From positions 62,001 to 126,000 of the forward strand of contig NZ_CP071935.1 of the NCBI RefSeq assembly GCF_030062585.1: 64,000 nt of DNA. The letters are read 5' to 3'. Below, piece by piece: positions 1 through 9,427 of the stretch. Origin of the DNA: Helicobacter pylori (GTDB lineage: Bacteria; Campylobacterota; Campylobacteria; Campylobacterales; Helicobacteraceae). The position numbers and the translations under genes were made by a program. The notes under the pieces were generated by a model that had not been told where the DNA came from, made no database searches, and was given only the letters and a program-made list of their open reading frames with translations. The first letter of the stretch is position 1. Each line of letters begins with the position of its first letter.

Positions 1-1
1 A

Positions 2-1456
2 ACTTGGAGTGCGACTTTTAATGACACCACTTTAGAAAAAGCCAAAGTTTTTTGCGATATTAAAACGACTTTAGCCGTGGGTGTTTGGAATAATATTTCT
101 AATCTTTTATTCATTGTTTATGGAAAGCACCCTGAAATGGGATTGTATTTAGAGCAAAAAGTGAAAGAGTGTCATAACGAAAGGAGGCATTCAACTCAAA
201 CGATAGGAATTAGTAAATTAATCAAAGAATTTGAATTTAAAATGAAACCCATTGATTCAAAAGAACAAGAGCTTATCAATCTTTTTAATCTTAAATTTGG
301 TCATTTTTCTTGGGAAAACCATCTTGCATAAAGTTTTTATAGCATCCAAACGATCTATATAGACCCCCCTTATAACACCAAGAGTTTTAATTTTGAATAT
401 GAAGACGATCATGCTGATTATGAAAAATGGATTGAAGAACATTTGATTTTAGCAAAGGCTGTGTTAAAACAAAGTGGTTGCATCTTTATTTCTATGGACG
501 ATAATAAAATGGCTGAAGTTAAAATCATTGCCAATGAAATTTTTGGAACGCGCAATTTTTTAGGCACTTTTATCACCAAACAAGCCACAAGATCCAACGC
601 TAAACACATCAATATTACCCATGAGTATGTTTTAAGCTACGCCAAAAATAAAGCGTTCGCTCCTAGTTTTAAAATCTTACGAACGCTTTTGCCCATTTAT
701 GCTAAACCCTTGAAAGATTTAATGCAAACGATTAAGAATGTTTTTAAACAAAAAGGACAAGCTCAAGCCCAACTTGCCCTAAAAGAACAAATCAAAGAGT
801 TATCTCAAAAAGAACATTTTAATTTTTTAAAAAATTATAATTTGGTGGATGAAAAAGGTGAGATTTATTTCGCTAAAGATCTATCCACGCCTTCACACCC
901 ACGCAGTGTAGCGATACAAGAAATCAATCTTTTTTTAGAACCCTTAAAAAGCAGAGGGTGGAGCAGCGATGAAAAGCTTAAGGAGTTATATTATCAAAAT
1001 AGGCTTATTTTTAAGAACAATCGCCCTTATGAAAAATACTACCTAAAAGAATCGCAAGATAATTGTTTGAGCGTGTTAGATTTTTATAGCCGACAAGGCA
1101 CAAAAGATCTAGAAAAATTAGGCTTAAAAGGGCTTTTTAAGACGCCAAAACCTGTAGCATTGATTAAATATTTATTATTATGCTCCACCCCTAAAGATTC
1201 TATTATTTTAGATTTTTTTGCAGGCAGTGGGACAACAGCGCAAGCGGTTATAGAAGTTAATAAGGATTATTGTTTGAATTGGTCTTTTTATTTGTGCCAA
1301 AAAGAAGAAAAAATTAAAAATAACCCGCAAGCTGTTAGCATTTTAAAAAACAAGGGGTACCAAAACACGATTCCAAACATCATGCTATTGCGTTTAGAAA
1401 AGATCATCAAAAGAAGTGAATACGAGATTTTAAAAACAAAATCTATTTTATTTTAA
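2..1456 (+). pseudogene. Beta-class N6-adenine DNA methyltransferase (type III Mod-like), interrupted
   Basis: One reading frame runs from the left edge to 1456 but carries an in-frame TAA at 329-331. Just past the stop comes the catalytic motif IV, IDPPYN (about 359-376). Motif I, DFFAGSGTT, lies near the C-terminus (about 1210-1236). The order IV then I is that of beta-class adenine methyltransferases such as type III Mod subunits. The N-terminal part ends in FSWENHLA and the open frame resumes at SIQTIYIDPPYN. The usual target-recognition linker between them looks shortened, so a small deletion at about 325-340 probably created the stop. The only late start, TTG at 443, would lose DPPY, so an active product is unlikely. 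It corresponds to the HP0260 class as I recall it. The gene is convergent with xseA. The start lies outside the window. Confidence 0.75.
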
Positions 1457-1474
1457 ATATTATTTTTCAAACCC

Positions 1475-2737
1475 CTATACCCTATCCACGCTCAAAATTT
1501 CAGCGCTCGCTCTGGCTTTTTCATTACTCAATTCAATTTTATCGCCCCTTTTTAATGCCTCTAATTCTATCGCTTGATTATTTTTATTCACCAACGCCCC
1601 GAATTGGGGTAATTTCAAATATGCATGAGCGAGTTTGAGGGCGTTTTCTAGCCTGTTTAAGCGCTCTGTTTTAGTTTGTAAAAAAGGGCTTGTTAATGTT
1701 TGAATAGAGATTTTTTCTAAAAGCGTTTTTTTAAAGCGTAAAAATTCTAGGGTTTTATTTTCTAGAGCGATTTTTAATTTTTCTAGTTTTAAGGTGTTTA
1801 AATGGTGCTTGTTTTCAAAACTCAATCGTTTCAAAGAGACCGCTAAATGCTCTAAATGCACCTTTTTTTGGTGGAGCAAAGTTTTAAAAGAGCGGTGCAA
1901 TTTCACATTAAACCCATCAAGTCTTTGCAACCATTCATCGCTATTAGGGAGTAAAATCTCCATCGCGTTTGAAGGCGTAGAAGCCCTTAAATCCGCCACT
2001 AAATCGCTCAATAAAAAATCGCTCTCATGCCCAATAGCTGACATGCTGAAAGTTTTAGCCAAATACAGAGCGTCAGCGATTTTTTCATCATTGAAAGAAT
2101 ACAAATCCTCCATGCTCCCTCCACCCCTAGCCATTACAATCGCATCAAAAGCGTTTTTTGTGTCATGAAAACTATCCGCATAAGCGATGCTCTCCACCAC
2201 GCTTTGAACGCACCCTTCCCCTTGCATTAAAGTGTTGATACAGACTAATTCGCATATTGGCCATCGTTTGGAAGCGATCTTTTTCATGTCCGCCCAAGCG
2301 GCTGAATTTTGAGAAGTGATGACTGCCACTCGTTTAGGAAAACTTGGCTTGGGTAATTTATTGGCTTCATCAAAATAGCCTTTAAGGCGTAATTTTTCTT
2401 TCAATTGCTCTAAAGCTAAAGTTAATGAACCTATCTCTTTAGGCTCTATTTCAAAGCAATTGATTTGATAATCCCCCCTTGGAACATACACGCTAATGCC
2501 CCCAAAAACAACCATTTCCTGCCCTTCTTTTAAAGCGAATTTGAGCCTGTTAGCGTTCCCTTTAAACAGCACGCATTTAATAACCGACTGGCTGTCTTTG
2601 AGCGAAAAATACGCATGGCCGCTCACCTTATGGACAGTCAAATTACTCACTTCCCCTTGAACCCTAACTTGCAAAAAAGTCGCTTCTAGAAGGGCTTTGA
2701 TTTGCGCATTGATTTCGCTCACGCTCAATACATGCAT
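1475..2737 (-). CDS. xseA: Exodeoxyribonuclease VII large subunit
   Basis: XseA is the large subunit of exonuclease VII, which degrades single-stranded DNA from both ends with the small subunit XseB. The 420-residue product starts with an OB-fold ssDNA-binding domain (VRVQGEVSNL, then GHAYFSLKD), followed by the catalytic region (PKRVAVITSQNSAAW, then ARGGGSMEDLYSFND and SAIGHESD) and a long helical C-terminal part. Length is near the family norm. I chose the ATG at 2737 over the in-frame TTG at 2740 because the AAGGGGGAG ribosome site abuts the TTG. It is the last gene of the minus-strand purA-fliJ-motE-rseP-xseA run, 9 to 13 bp after rseP. No xseB is visible here. Confidence 0.95.
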   Translation of the reverse strand: MHVLSVSEINAQIKALLEATFLQVRVQGEVSNLTVHKVSGHAYFSLKDSQSVIKCVLFKGNANRLKFALKEGQEMVVFGGISVYVPRGDYQINCFEIEPKEIGSLTLALEQLKEKLRLKGYFDEANKLPKPSFPKRVAVITSQNSAAWADMKKIASKRWPICELVCINTLMQGEGCVQSVVESIAYADSFHDTKNAFDAIVMARGGGSMEDLYSFNDEKIADALYLAKTFSMSAIGHESDFLLSDLVADLRASTPSNAMEILLPNSDEWLQRLDGFNVKLHRSFKTLLHQKKVHLEHLAVSLKRLSFENKHHLNTLKLEKLKIALENKTLEFLRFKKTLLEKISIQTLTSPFLQTKTERLNRLENALKLAHAYLKLPQFGALVNKNNQAIELEALKRGDKIELSNEKARASAEILSVDRV

Positions 2738-2749
2738 CAACTCCCCCTT

Positions 2750-3805
2750 TTATAGCAAACGAGTGATGTCATTGAAAAGCCCTAAAAACATGATAAAAAC
2801 CAAAAACCCCACCCCCGCTAGCCACAACGCATTTTGTATGGGCGTTGGCAAAGCGATATGAAAAATATTTTTAAAAACGACCCCTAGCATTTGCGCCCCA
2901 TCTAAGGCTGGAATGGGTAATAAATTTAAAATCCCTAAATTGATAGACAAAAACGCCCCAAACAACAAAAGCATGCTCAAACTATTCGCATGGCTTAACG
3001 CTCCCACAATGCCTACCACCCCACTCAATTCTTTAACTGAAGCGCTTCCCATAATCAAACGCCTTAAAGAATCCCCAATCAAAACAACGCCCTCTTTAAA
3101 CCGACTCAAGGCCTGTTCAAACGCTTGAAACACGGAATAAGAGACAACGCCCATTTTTTGCATGTCCGGCTTGATGCCTATCGCTTTATACCGGATCATT
3201 TCATTAGGATCATTAGATTCGCTTATCATCGCTACGATTTTGGGGGTTAGGCGTTTTTCTAAAATCTGATTGTTTCGCTCTATTTCTAAAATTAACTCGC
3301 CTTGAGAATGCACTACTATGTCTCTAATCTCTCTAAAACTCGCTATTTTTTGATGGTTGATAGAAAGGATTTTATCCCCCTTTAACAGCCCGGCCTCTAG
3401 CGCGTTTTTTTCTAAGTCGCCAATGATTGGCAGTAAGACTTTTTCCCCGCTCAATGCCAGAAAAAAATACACTAAAATCGCAAAAAGAAAATTAAAAAAC
3501 GCCCCCCCAAATAGTATCCATAGCTTTTGGAAAGGGCTTTTTTGCGCGTAGCTATCATTTGCTTGATTAATTTCATTTTCTTCATTTTCTTCTTTATCCA
3601 TGCCCTTTAATTTCACATAGCCCCCAAGCGGGATCAAAGACAAAGCGAATTGCGTGCCAAAAAGCTTAAAAAAACAGAGTTTTTTACCAAAACCAATGCT
3701 AAACACTTCCACCTTGACCCCGCAAATCCTAGCAATAACAAAATGCCCTAACTCATGGACAAAGATTAAAAACGCCAGCATTAAAACCGCTATAATGAAC
3801 ATCAT
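2750..3805 (-). CDS. rseP: RseP/MmpA family site-2 intramembrane metalloprotease
   Basis: An integral inner-membrane zinc protease of the site-2 family, about 350 residues. The zinc motif HELGH is at residues 17-21 in the first membrane segment. A PDZ-like region lies in the middle (LLKGDKILSINHQ). The third conserved element, NLLPIPALDG, is near the C-terminus. In other bacteria the family cleaves anti-sigma factors or signal-peptide remnants. H. pylori has no classical RpoE/RseA pair, so the substrate is unknown. The ATG at 3805 overlaps the stop of the upstream gene (ATGA), indicating translational coupling; a second ATG follows at 3802. Confidence 0.9.
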   Translation of the reverse strand: MMFIIAVLMLAFLIFVHELGHFVIARICGVKVEVFSIGFGKKLCFFKLFGTQFALSLIPLGGYVKLKGMDKEENEENEINQANDSYAQKSPFQKLWILFGGAFFNFLFAILVYFFLALSGEKVLLPIIGDLEKNALEAGLLKGDKILSINHQKIASFREIRDIVVHSQGELILEIERNNQILEKRLTPKIVAMISESNDPNEMIRYKAIGIKPDMQKMGVVSYSVFQAFEQALSRFKEGVVLIGDSLRRLIMGSASVKELSGVVGIVGALSHANSLSMLLLFGAFLSINLGILNLLPIPALDGAQMLGVVFKNIFHIALPTPIQNALWLAGVGFLVFIMFLGLFNDITRLL

Positions 3806-4470
3806 ACCCCTGCAGGCTCTTTGGTGTTAGGATCTTTTAGGGTTGGCTCTTTGGGAGGCGTGGGTGGTGTGGGGGGCGTGGGATCTGTGGTTTTTTGGCT
3901 TTCTTTATTTTCTTTATTTTCTTTTGGGGGTTTTTGCCACAACTCTGTCAAAGCCGCCGCTTTTTTAGGATCCATTTTGGCTAAAATTTTGCCTAATTCT
4001 TGAGGTTTTAGCGCCATTAAAATTTCTAAAGCGTTTTGAGTGGGCAAATTTTCTAAAATCAAGGCAGACTTAGAATCTTTCATTTTAGAATAAGTCTCGC
4101 CAATCTTGCTGTCTTTAGCCTGCTTGATTTCTCTTAAAATGCCTTCATTTTCTTCTATCAAATTTTTAAGGCGTTTTTTTTCTTCCGTTTGTAAGGTTTT
4201 AAAGGCTTCTTCTTTAGCGGCTAAATTTTTCAGTTTTTCGTCTATTTCTTTTTCTTTTTTGCTTAACAGATCGTTTTTTTCATCTAAAAGGCGGGCGTTT
4301 TCGGTTTGCAAGATCCTTAAAGACTGCTCTTTTTCACTCAATTGGCGCAAATCGTCTTTTAATTCGGCTTTTTTAGATTCAAAAATCGCAGAGCATTGCA
4401 ACAATTCTTGCGCGGCTTCTTCGCCAAAGAGCGCTTGTAAAATCAAGCCCATTAACAAGATTTTACGCAT
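3802..4470 (-). CDS. MotE-like flagellar chaperone (MgtE N-terminal-type domain)
   Basis: A 222-residue secreted or membrane-anchored protein. It has an N-terminal hydrophobic signal (MRKILLMGLILQALFG), a long charged coiled coil (about residues 25-125), and a compact domain with the pattern LPTQNALEILMALKPQELGKILAKMDPKKAAALTE, here split as two stretches around residues 142-178, typical of MgtE-N/MotE proteins. The C-terminus is a low-complexity Pro/Thr tail. MotE in relatives is a periplasmic chaperone for the motor protein MotC. Lying directly after fliJ and overlapping it by 8 bp supports a flagellar role. The exact function in H. pylori is inferred. Confidence 0.75.
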   Translation of the reverse strand: MRKILLMGLILQALFGEEAAQELLQCSAIFESKKAELKDDLRQLSEKEQSLRILQTENARLLDEKNDLLSKKEKEIDEKLKNLAAKEEAFKTLQTEEKKRLKNLIEENEGILREIKQAKDSKIGETYSKMKDSKSALILENLPTQNALEILMALKPQELGKILAKMDPKKAAALTELWQKPPKENKENKESQKTTDPTPPTPPTPPKEPTLKDPNTKEPAGV

Positions 4471-4891
4471 GCAAGCCCCCTTTTTGCCAGTGTAAAATCA
4501 TGGCGTTTTCGTCCAAAAGGGCCTGCTCTTTTTTTTCCAAAATTTTCTGTTCTTTTTGCTTTTCATTTTCTAAAATGATTTTAGCTTTTTCTAATTCCTG
4601 GTTAGCCAAAAAATAATCTTTTTCTAAAACTTTTAAATCCTTGTTTAAATTCTCGCCCTCTTGTTGGCAATATTCTATCTCCATTCTTAGAGTGCTTTTT
4701 AATTGCTGGGTTTGTAAAAAAAGGCTCATTCCCCCCAACTCAGGGTTTTTAAACGCGCTCAATTGGGCTTGTTTGTCCAAAATTTCTCGCTCGTTTTGTT
4801 GCAATTCTAAACGCTTGCTTTCAAGCTTTCGCTCTATTTTTTCTAACGCAAGGGTTTTTAATTGCACCAACACAGAAGCGAATTTTTTCAT
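4463..4891 (-). CDS. fliJ: FliJ-like flagellar export chaperone
   Basis: A 142-residue, highly charged, almost entirely helical protein predicted to form an antiparallel coiled coil (MKKFASVLVQLKTLALEKIE, then repeated K/E/Q-rich heptads). This is the FliJ profile: a soluble component of the flagellar type III export apparatus that links the FliI ATPase to FlhA. The homologue HP0256 has been described as a FliJ orthologue. Its ATG at 4891 overlaps the purA stop (ATGA), and its 3' end overlaps the MotE-like gene, so the flagellar genes are translationally coupled behind purine synthesis. Primary sequence conservation is weak, so the call rests on length, coiled coil and context. Confidence 0.75.
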   Translation of the reverse strand: MKKFASVLVQLKTLALEKIERKLESKRLELQQNEREILDKQAQLSAFKNPELGGMSLFLQTQQLKSTLRMEIEYCQQEGENLNKDLKVLEKDYFLANQELEKAKIILENEKQKEQKILEKKEQALLDENAMILHWQKGGLHA

Positions 4892-6123
4892 AGAAAAATC
4901 GTGTCTTCTCTTTCAGGGCTTGTAGAAATAAGACCAATTTTCACCCCCACTTCTTTTTCAATAAAACGGATATACTCTCTAGCGTTTGGCTCTAAATCGT
5001 CTAATTTTCTCACGCCCACGCTTTTTTCCCAGCCTTTAAAAGTTTGATAGATCGGTGCGCAACCTTTCAAATCGCTAGGGAAAGCCTCTAATCTTTCGCC
5101 CTTTCTTTCATAAGCCACGCACACCTTAATCGCATCAATCCCGTCTAAAACGTCTAATTTCATTAAGGCTAATTGCGTACAACCATTCAAAGCGCAAGCG
5201 TATTTTAAAGCCACCAAATCCAGCCACCCGCAACGCCTTGGGCGCTTGGTTGTCGTGCCAAACTCTGCGCCCTTAGTCCTTAAATGATCGCCCATGGGTG
5301 TAGCGTCTTCGCTAGGGAAAGGCCCATTACCCACACGAGTAGAGTAGGCTTTCGTGATGCCTATCACTTCATTGATCGCTTTAGGGTTTAAGCCGGTGCT
5401 CACGCATGCGCTAGCGCTCGTGGTGTTAGAGCTTGTTACAAAAGGGTAAGTCCCTAAATCAATGTCTAAAAGCGTGCCTTGCGCCCCTTCTAGCAGGATT
5501 TTTTCACCCTTTTGGTTCGCTTCTATCAGCATGCTTGTCGTGTCTTTGATAAAGGGGCGGATTTTTGGGGTGTATTGTTTAAAATACTCTCTCAAATCTT
5601 TTTCGTAATCCTCGCCCAAATCATACGCTTCTTTAAAAGGCTCAATAGCTTTGAAATGCGCTTTTAGTTTCTCTTCTAATATGGTATCGTCTAATAAATC
5701 CCCCATTCTTATCCCGCTCCTGGCCATTTTATCCTCATAGCAAGGGCCTATGCCTTTTTTAGTCGTGCCGATGTTTTGAGATTTTTCTTTAAAAGCGTCT
5801 TTTTTGGCATGATAAGGCAAGATCACATGGGCTCTGTCGCTGATAAACAAACGATTTTCTAAATCCTCAAATGCGCTGATTTCTTCGCACAAATCCTTAA
5901 TACTCACGACCACCGCGCTAGAAATGATATTCTTGCATTTGGGGTATAAAACCCCTGAGGGCATTAAATGCAAAGAATGCTTAACCCCCTTATGCACAAT
6001 GGTATGCCCCGCATTATGCCCGCCTTGATAGCGCACCACAAAGTCATAATCTTTAGCGATCCTATCAACAATCTTTCCTTTCCCCTCATCTCCCCACTGA
6101 ATCCCCACAACGACATCTGCCAT
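4888..6123 (-). CDS. purA: Adenylosuccinate synthetase
   Basis: PurA joins IMP and aspartate with GTP to make adenylosuccinate, the first committed step to AMP. The 411-residue protein shows the GTP-binding and catalytic start GIQWGDEGKGK (residues 7-17), NAGHTIV with the catalytic His near 40, KGIGPCYEDK, LLEGAQGTLLDIDLGTYPFV, and TTKRPRRCGW. Length is slightly below the E. coli enzyme, as usual in epsilonproteobacteria. The ATG at 6123 follows an AAGGA site 13 bases upstream. It heads the minus-strand operon leading into fliJ. Confidence 0.97.
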   Translation of the reverse strand: MADVVVGIQWGDEGKGKIVDRIAKDYDFVVRYQGGHNAGHTIVHKGVKHSLHLMPSGVLYPKCKNIISSAVVVSIKDLCEEISAFEDLENRLFISDRAHVILPYHAKKDAFKEKSQNIGTTKKGIGPCYEDKMARSGIRMGDLLDDTILEEKLKAHFKAIEPFKEAYDLGEDYEKDLREYFKQYTPKIRPFIKDTTSMLIEANQKGEKILLEGAQGTLLDIDLGTYPFVTSSNTTSASACVSTGLNPKAINEVIGITKAYSTRVGNGPFPSEDATPMGDHLRTKGAEFGTTTKRPRRCGWLDLVALKYACALNGCTQLALMKLDVLDGIDAIKVCVAYERKGERLEAFPSDLKGCAPIYQTFKGWEKSVGVRKLDDLEPNAREYIRFIEKEVGVKIGLISTSPEREDTIFL

Positions 6124-6181
6124 AAAATATTATCCTTAAAACAAAGTAGATTGGATGGTTTAAAAGCTTGTTAGAATACCA

Positions 6182-6228
6182 AAAAAAAGTAAAAAGCCCC
6201 TTTAAGCTCTAATAAAAAAGAGCTTAAA
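6182..6228 (-). terminator. Intrinsic terminator of hopG
   Basis: A perfect 10-bp inverted repeat, TTTAAGCTCT / AGAGCTTAAA, spans 6201-6228 with an A-rich loop. On the minus strand it is followed by GGGGCTTTTTAC and then an eight-T run. The hairpin overlaps the hopG stop codon. Confidence 0.75.
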
Positions 6229-7633
6229 ACCCTATCGTGTAATTGATATAGAACGCATACAAACGCCTGTAATCCACATCAGCCCCATTGGCCCTCAAAT
6301 ACCTTTGATTGATAGCTGGGATTTTCACGCCAAATTCCATACCATGCTGAATGCTTTGAGACGCGCTCAAAAACCGGCGGTGCATGGTGCTGGCAAAATG
6401 AGCCCTTAAGCCCAAATTAAACAAAAATTGGAAATTCGTGGGAGTGGGGTATTCTTTAAACGAGTTTTCAATTTGACCTCTTAAAGAGCTATCCCAAGTG
6501 TTACCCGCTATTTGAATGCCCCCAAACACCCCCACATTCAAGGACTGATCGCTAAAAACCCTTCTAAAGATATTCCATAAAAAGTCCGTGCCAGCGCCAT
6601 AAGTAAAGATATTCGCTTTAACAGCACTGCTAAGACTGCCCAATTGCGTAAAGCCATAATCAAAGAAAGCGTAATATCGTAAGCCTATATTCCTCTTGTT
6701 CCCAAAAAATTGCTTGTAGCCCACTTGAATACCAAAGCCATTAATAACCCCATGCTGAGAGCTTTTGCCTGGCCCAAATTGGGGCAAGTAAGGTTCATCG
6801 TAATTCTTTAGCATTCCTCCTAGCTGTTTTAGATTCTCTTGGTAAATAGCGATTCGATCCGAGATGGTTTTCACATCCTTTTGGAGCATGGCCCCTGCAC
6901 CACCGTTCTTCAAGTTTTCTGCAATTTGGCCTAGCTTTGCTGCAGAAGTGTCATTAAAAAGCTGCATTTGGGCTAATAGCCCTTTTAAAAACACCGAATT
7001 GCTATCTAAATTCACTCTTGTAAGCGCGTTTAAAAGCGCCACGCTTTCCGTGGCTAAGAGACTGAATTCATTTTGAGAACCATAGAGAACTTTTATAATC
7101 CCCACATATTCAGGAACAACTCCATTATTGCTGCCATTATTACTATTATTAACCAAGTTATACAACACATTACTCAAATACACTTGCAAGGCTTGAACGC
7201 TATAAGCGTTTTTATTCGCTTCAAAGCGTTGCTCAATTTGGGGGAGTATTTTTTTAAACTGGGTTAATTCTGCGTCGTTGTTGCCAACAGTTGTATTAGT
7301 ATTGACAATTTGATTGCCTATCCCTAAAAGAGCGTCCATGGTCGTGTTTGTCGCTAAGGCTAAAAGCCCGTTACCCCCTGCCATACCCACGCCCACTTGG
7401 CGGAAATCATCAATGACACTATTCCTTAGGGTGCTGCCTTTGTTATTGATGTTTTGTTGTGCACCACCGATTTGATAGCCCACTCCCATATAAAAGCCAT
7501 CGTCTTCAGCTAACGCCACGCTTAAGGGAAGGCTAAAAAGCAGAGCGGTTTTCAAAAGCCCCTTTTTAAGCGCGTGGTATTGACCTTTTTTCATTCTTGT
7601 ATTCTTTATCTCTTTTGTATTGGTGTTTTTCAT
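6224..7633 (-). CDS. hopG: Hop-family outer membrane protein HopG
   Basis: HopG is a beta-barrel outer-membrane protein of the H. pylori Hop family (HP0254 in 26695). The 469-residue product has an unusually long charged N-terminus, then a signal peptide ending in SVALA, and the mature Hop start EDDGFYMGVGYQIGGAQQ. The surface domain is Asn/Gly-rich. The C-terminal barrel has the family blocks VGYKQFFG, RYYAFFDYG, FLFNLGLRAHFA, FGVKIPAINQRY and a terminal aromatic FYINYTIGF. The ATG at 7633 is preferred over TTG at 7636; GGAAGG lies 8 bases upstream. It is followed by a strong terminator. It lies 9 to 13 bp downstream of hopF and is probably cotranscribed with it. Confidence 0.95.
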   Translation of the reverse strand: MKNTNTKEIKNTRMKKGQYHALKKGLLKTALLFSLPLSVALAEDDGFYMGVGYQIGGAQQNINNKGSTLRNSVIDDFRQVGVGMAGGNGLLALATNTTMDALLGIGNQIVNTNTTVGNNDAELTQFKKILPQIEQRFEANKNAYSVQALQVYLSNVLYNLVNNSNNGSNNGVVPEYVGIIKVLYGSQNEFSLLATESVALLNALTRVNLDSNSVFLKGLLAQMQLFNDTSAAKLGQIAENLKNGGAGAMLQKDVKTISDRIAIYQENLKQLGGMLKNYDEPYLPQFGPGKSSQHGVINGFGIQVGYKQFFGNKRNIGLRYYAFFDYGFTQLGSLSSAVKANIFTYGAGTDFLWNIFRRVFSDQSLNVGVFGGIQIAGNTWDSSLRGQIENSFKEYPTPTNFQFLFNLGLRAHFASTMHRRFLSASQSIQHGMEFGVKIPAINQRYLRANGADVDYRRLYAFYINYTIGF

Positions 7634-7645
7634 CAAGAGCCTTCC

Positions 7646-9082
7646 TTAAAAACCGACTGAATAGCCCACATAGAAGCTAAAATTCCTCATATAGCTCGCG
7701 CTTGAGCCTTGGGTTGCAAAATATTTATGAGCGATAACAGGGATTTTCACCCCAAATTCTATCCCTTGGTCTAGCCTGTGCTTGTTGAAATTGGTTTTTG
7801 CAAAGTTGGTGCGCACGCCCAAATCAAACAAAAACTGGAACGAGCTAGACTTGACATCAGGCCTTTGCCCGCTCAACAAGTTCGTTACATTCGTGCTCCA
7901 AGTTTGCCCTGCAATTTGAGCACCAAAGAAAAGACCGATCGTAGTCCTTTCCCTCCTTCTAGAGCGTTCATACACATTGTATAAAAAATCCGTTCCTACC
8001 CCATAAGTAACAAGATTCGCTCCCACTTTTAAATTCGTATCGCCAAAATTTGCATAGCCATAATCCAAAAACCCGTAATACCTTAAGCCAACATTTTTCT
8101 TATGGGTGAAAAATTGTTTATAGCCCATCTTAGCCCCAAAGCCGTTCATGCTCGCTGACTGATAATCTTTGAGCGAAAAGAGGTTAGGAATATAAGAAAT
8201 CTTATAAAGAGAACTAGCCGAAGATTCAAACTGACCTAAGCTCGCGTTAATGATGTTTATGACTCTATCTAGCCCTTTCCTATAGATAAGCTGACTCCCG
8301 CTAAAACAAGGCGATGCACTGCTACAGATATTTTTTTCAATAAAACTCCCTAACCCCAAAGTCTCACGATCTAAAGAAATCCCGCTCTTAATCAAAGCAT
8401 TCAGCTCGCTAACCGTAGAATTAGCCCCTATCAAGCCCGTTTGCGAAGAAAAATTTTGCATGCCCGTGGCAATATCGCCCACGCTCACGCCGTTATACGA
8501 TCCATTAGTCCCGCCCGCGCCTAAAAGCATGACTTTCATGATGTTTTCGTATAGCTGTCCGTTATTGTTTTGTTGGATTTTGCTCAAATCCACTTGCCCT
8601 AAAGCTAAAACGATGTTTTGAGCCACTAAGAGCATGCTATCAGTGATACCGATTTGTTCTTTCCCTACATCCACCACCAAAGGCTTAATGACACCCTGAC
8701 TAGCGTATTGTTGAGATAGATCTAATAGTTTTCCTAAAATCCCTAGAGATTCTTTTAAATTGACTAAGGCTTGGTTTGATGGTCCGTTTTGTGGTTGTGC
8801 ATTGTTTTTCAGGCTTTCACTCAAAAGAGTTGCTGTTTTATTCCCTAAAATATCCAAGTAGTAGGATAAGGGAATGGCAGAAGTTTGCAACCTCACAGCC
8901 CCATCTCTAATCAATTGCTTTAATTCTTGCGCTTGGGTAAAGCCTGGATTTTTCAATTCCTGTCTGGCCAAACTCGTTTGGTAATCTATGACAAAAAACG
9001 CCCCATCTTCTTCAGCGTTACACAAAGACATGCTCGCTAGCAAGGAAAGAGCGATCATTTTTTTAAAGGAGTGGTTTTTCAA
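7646..9082 (-). CDS. hopF: Hop-family outer membrane protein HopF
   Basis: A 478-residue Hop outer-membrane protein (HP0252 class). It has a signal peptide ending in SLCNA and a mature start EEDGAFFVIDYQTS, more divergent than the usual GFYMSVGYQIG. The C-terminal barrel carries MGYKQFFTHKKNVGLRYYGF, FLFDLGVRTNFA, FGVKIPVIAHKYF and a terminal FYVGYSVGF. A Cys pair (NICSSASPCF) lies in the surface domain. The start is TTG at 9082, supported by AAAGGA 8-9 bases upstream; an internal ATG at codon 9 would clip the signal peptide. It is transcribed away from tRNA-Ala and into hopG. Confidence 0.93.
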   Translation of the reverse strand: MKNHSFKKMIALSLLASMSLCNAEEDGAFFVIDYQTSLARQELKNPGFTQAQELKQLIRDGAVRLQTSAIPLSYYLDILGNKTATLLSESLKNNAQPQNGPSNQALVNLKESLGILGKLLDLSQQYASQGVIKPLVVDVGKEQIGITDSMLLVAQNIVLALGQVDLSKIQQNNNGQLYENIMKVMLLGAGGTNGSYNGVSVGDIATGMQNFSSQTGLIGANSTVSELNALIKSGISLDRETLGLGSFIEKNICSSASPCFSGSQLIYRKGLDRVINIINASLGQFESSASSLYKISYIPNLFSLKDYQSASMNGFGAKMGYKQFFTHKKNVGLRYYGFLDYGYANFGDTNLKVGANLVTYGVGTDFLYNVYERSRRRERTTIGLFFGAQIAGQTWSTNVTNLLSGQRPDVKSSSFQFLFDLGVRTNFAKTNFNKHRLDQGIEFGVKIPVIAHKYFATQGSSASYMRNFSFYVGYSVGF

Positions 9083-9193
9083 AAATATCCTTTTTGCTTT
9101 GATAAGTGATTTTACTTAATCCATAAAAGAAACTTTCTAATTTTAAGATAATCATTCTTAATTTGCTATTAAGTGTTTCAAAAAAGCATCAAA

Positions 9194-9222
9194 TTGACAT
9201 CTTTTAAGCAAAATGTTATAAT
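9194..9222 (+). promoter_or_regulatory. Consensus sigma-80 promoter of tRNA-Ala
   Basis: TTGACA at 9194-9199 and TATAAT at 9217-9222 are separated by exactly 17 bp, placing transcription start about 10 bases before the tRNA. A full -35 box is unusual for H. pylori, where most promoters show only an extended -10. Confidence 0.9.
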
Positions 9223-9240
9223 GCTCGCTTAATTTTATTT

Positions 9241-9316
9241 GGGGTGTTAGCTCAGTTGGGAGAGCACAACGCTGGCAGCGTTGAGGTCAGGGGTTCGAAC
9301 CCCCTACACTCCACCA
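9241..9316 (+). tRNA. tRNA-Ala (anticodon GGC)
   Basis: A 76-base cloverleaf. The acceptor stem GGGGTGT pairs with ACACTCC; the D arm is GCTC..GAGC; the anticodon stem CAACG/CGTTG has loop CTGGCAG, giving GGC, which reads GCC/GCU-type alanine codons; the T arm is AGGGG TTCGAAC CCCCT. The CCA end is encoded (9314-9316). Confidence 0.97.
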
Positions 9317-9427
9317 TTATTTATTACGCTTATCCTCTTTCTTTATGGATCAAACCCATTTTCTTGCTAGTATTACCCATAATTAATTATAATCTTAGGA
9401 ATTGTTTTTCATCAAGGGAGTTTGAGC

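Noticed and set aside
4106..4495. Long antisense frame opposite the fliJ/motE-like genes
   Set aside because: It mirrors the Lys/Glu-rich coiled-coil codons (read as Phe/Ser/Leu) and has no ribosome site or family pattern.
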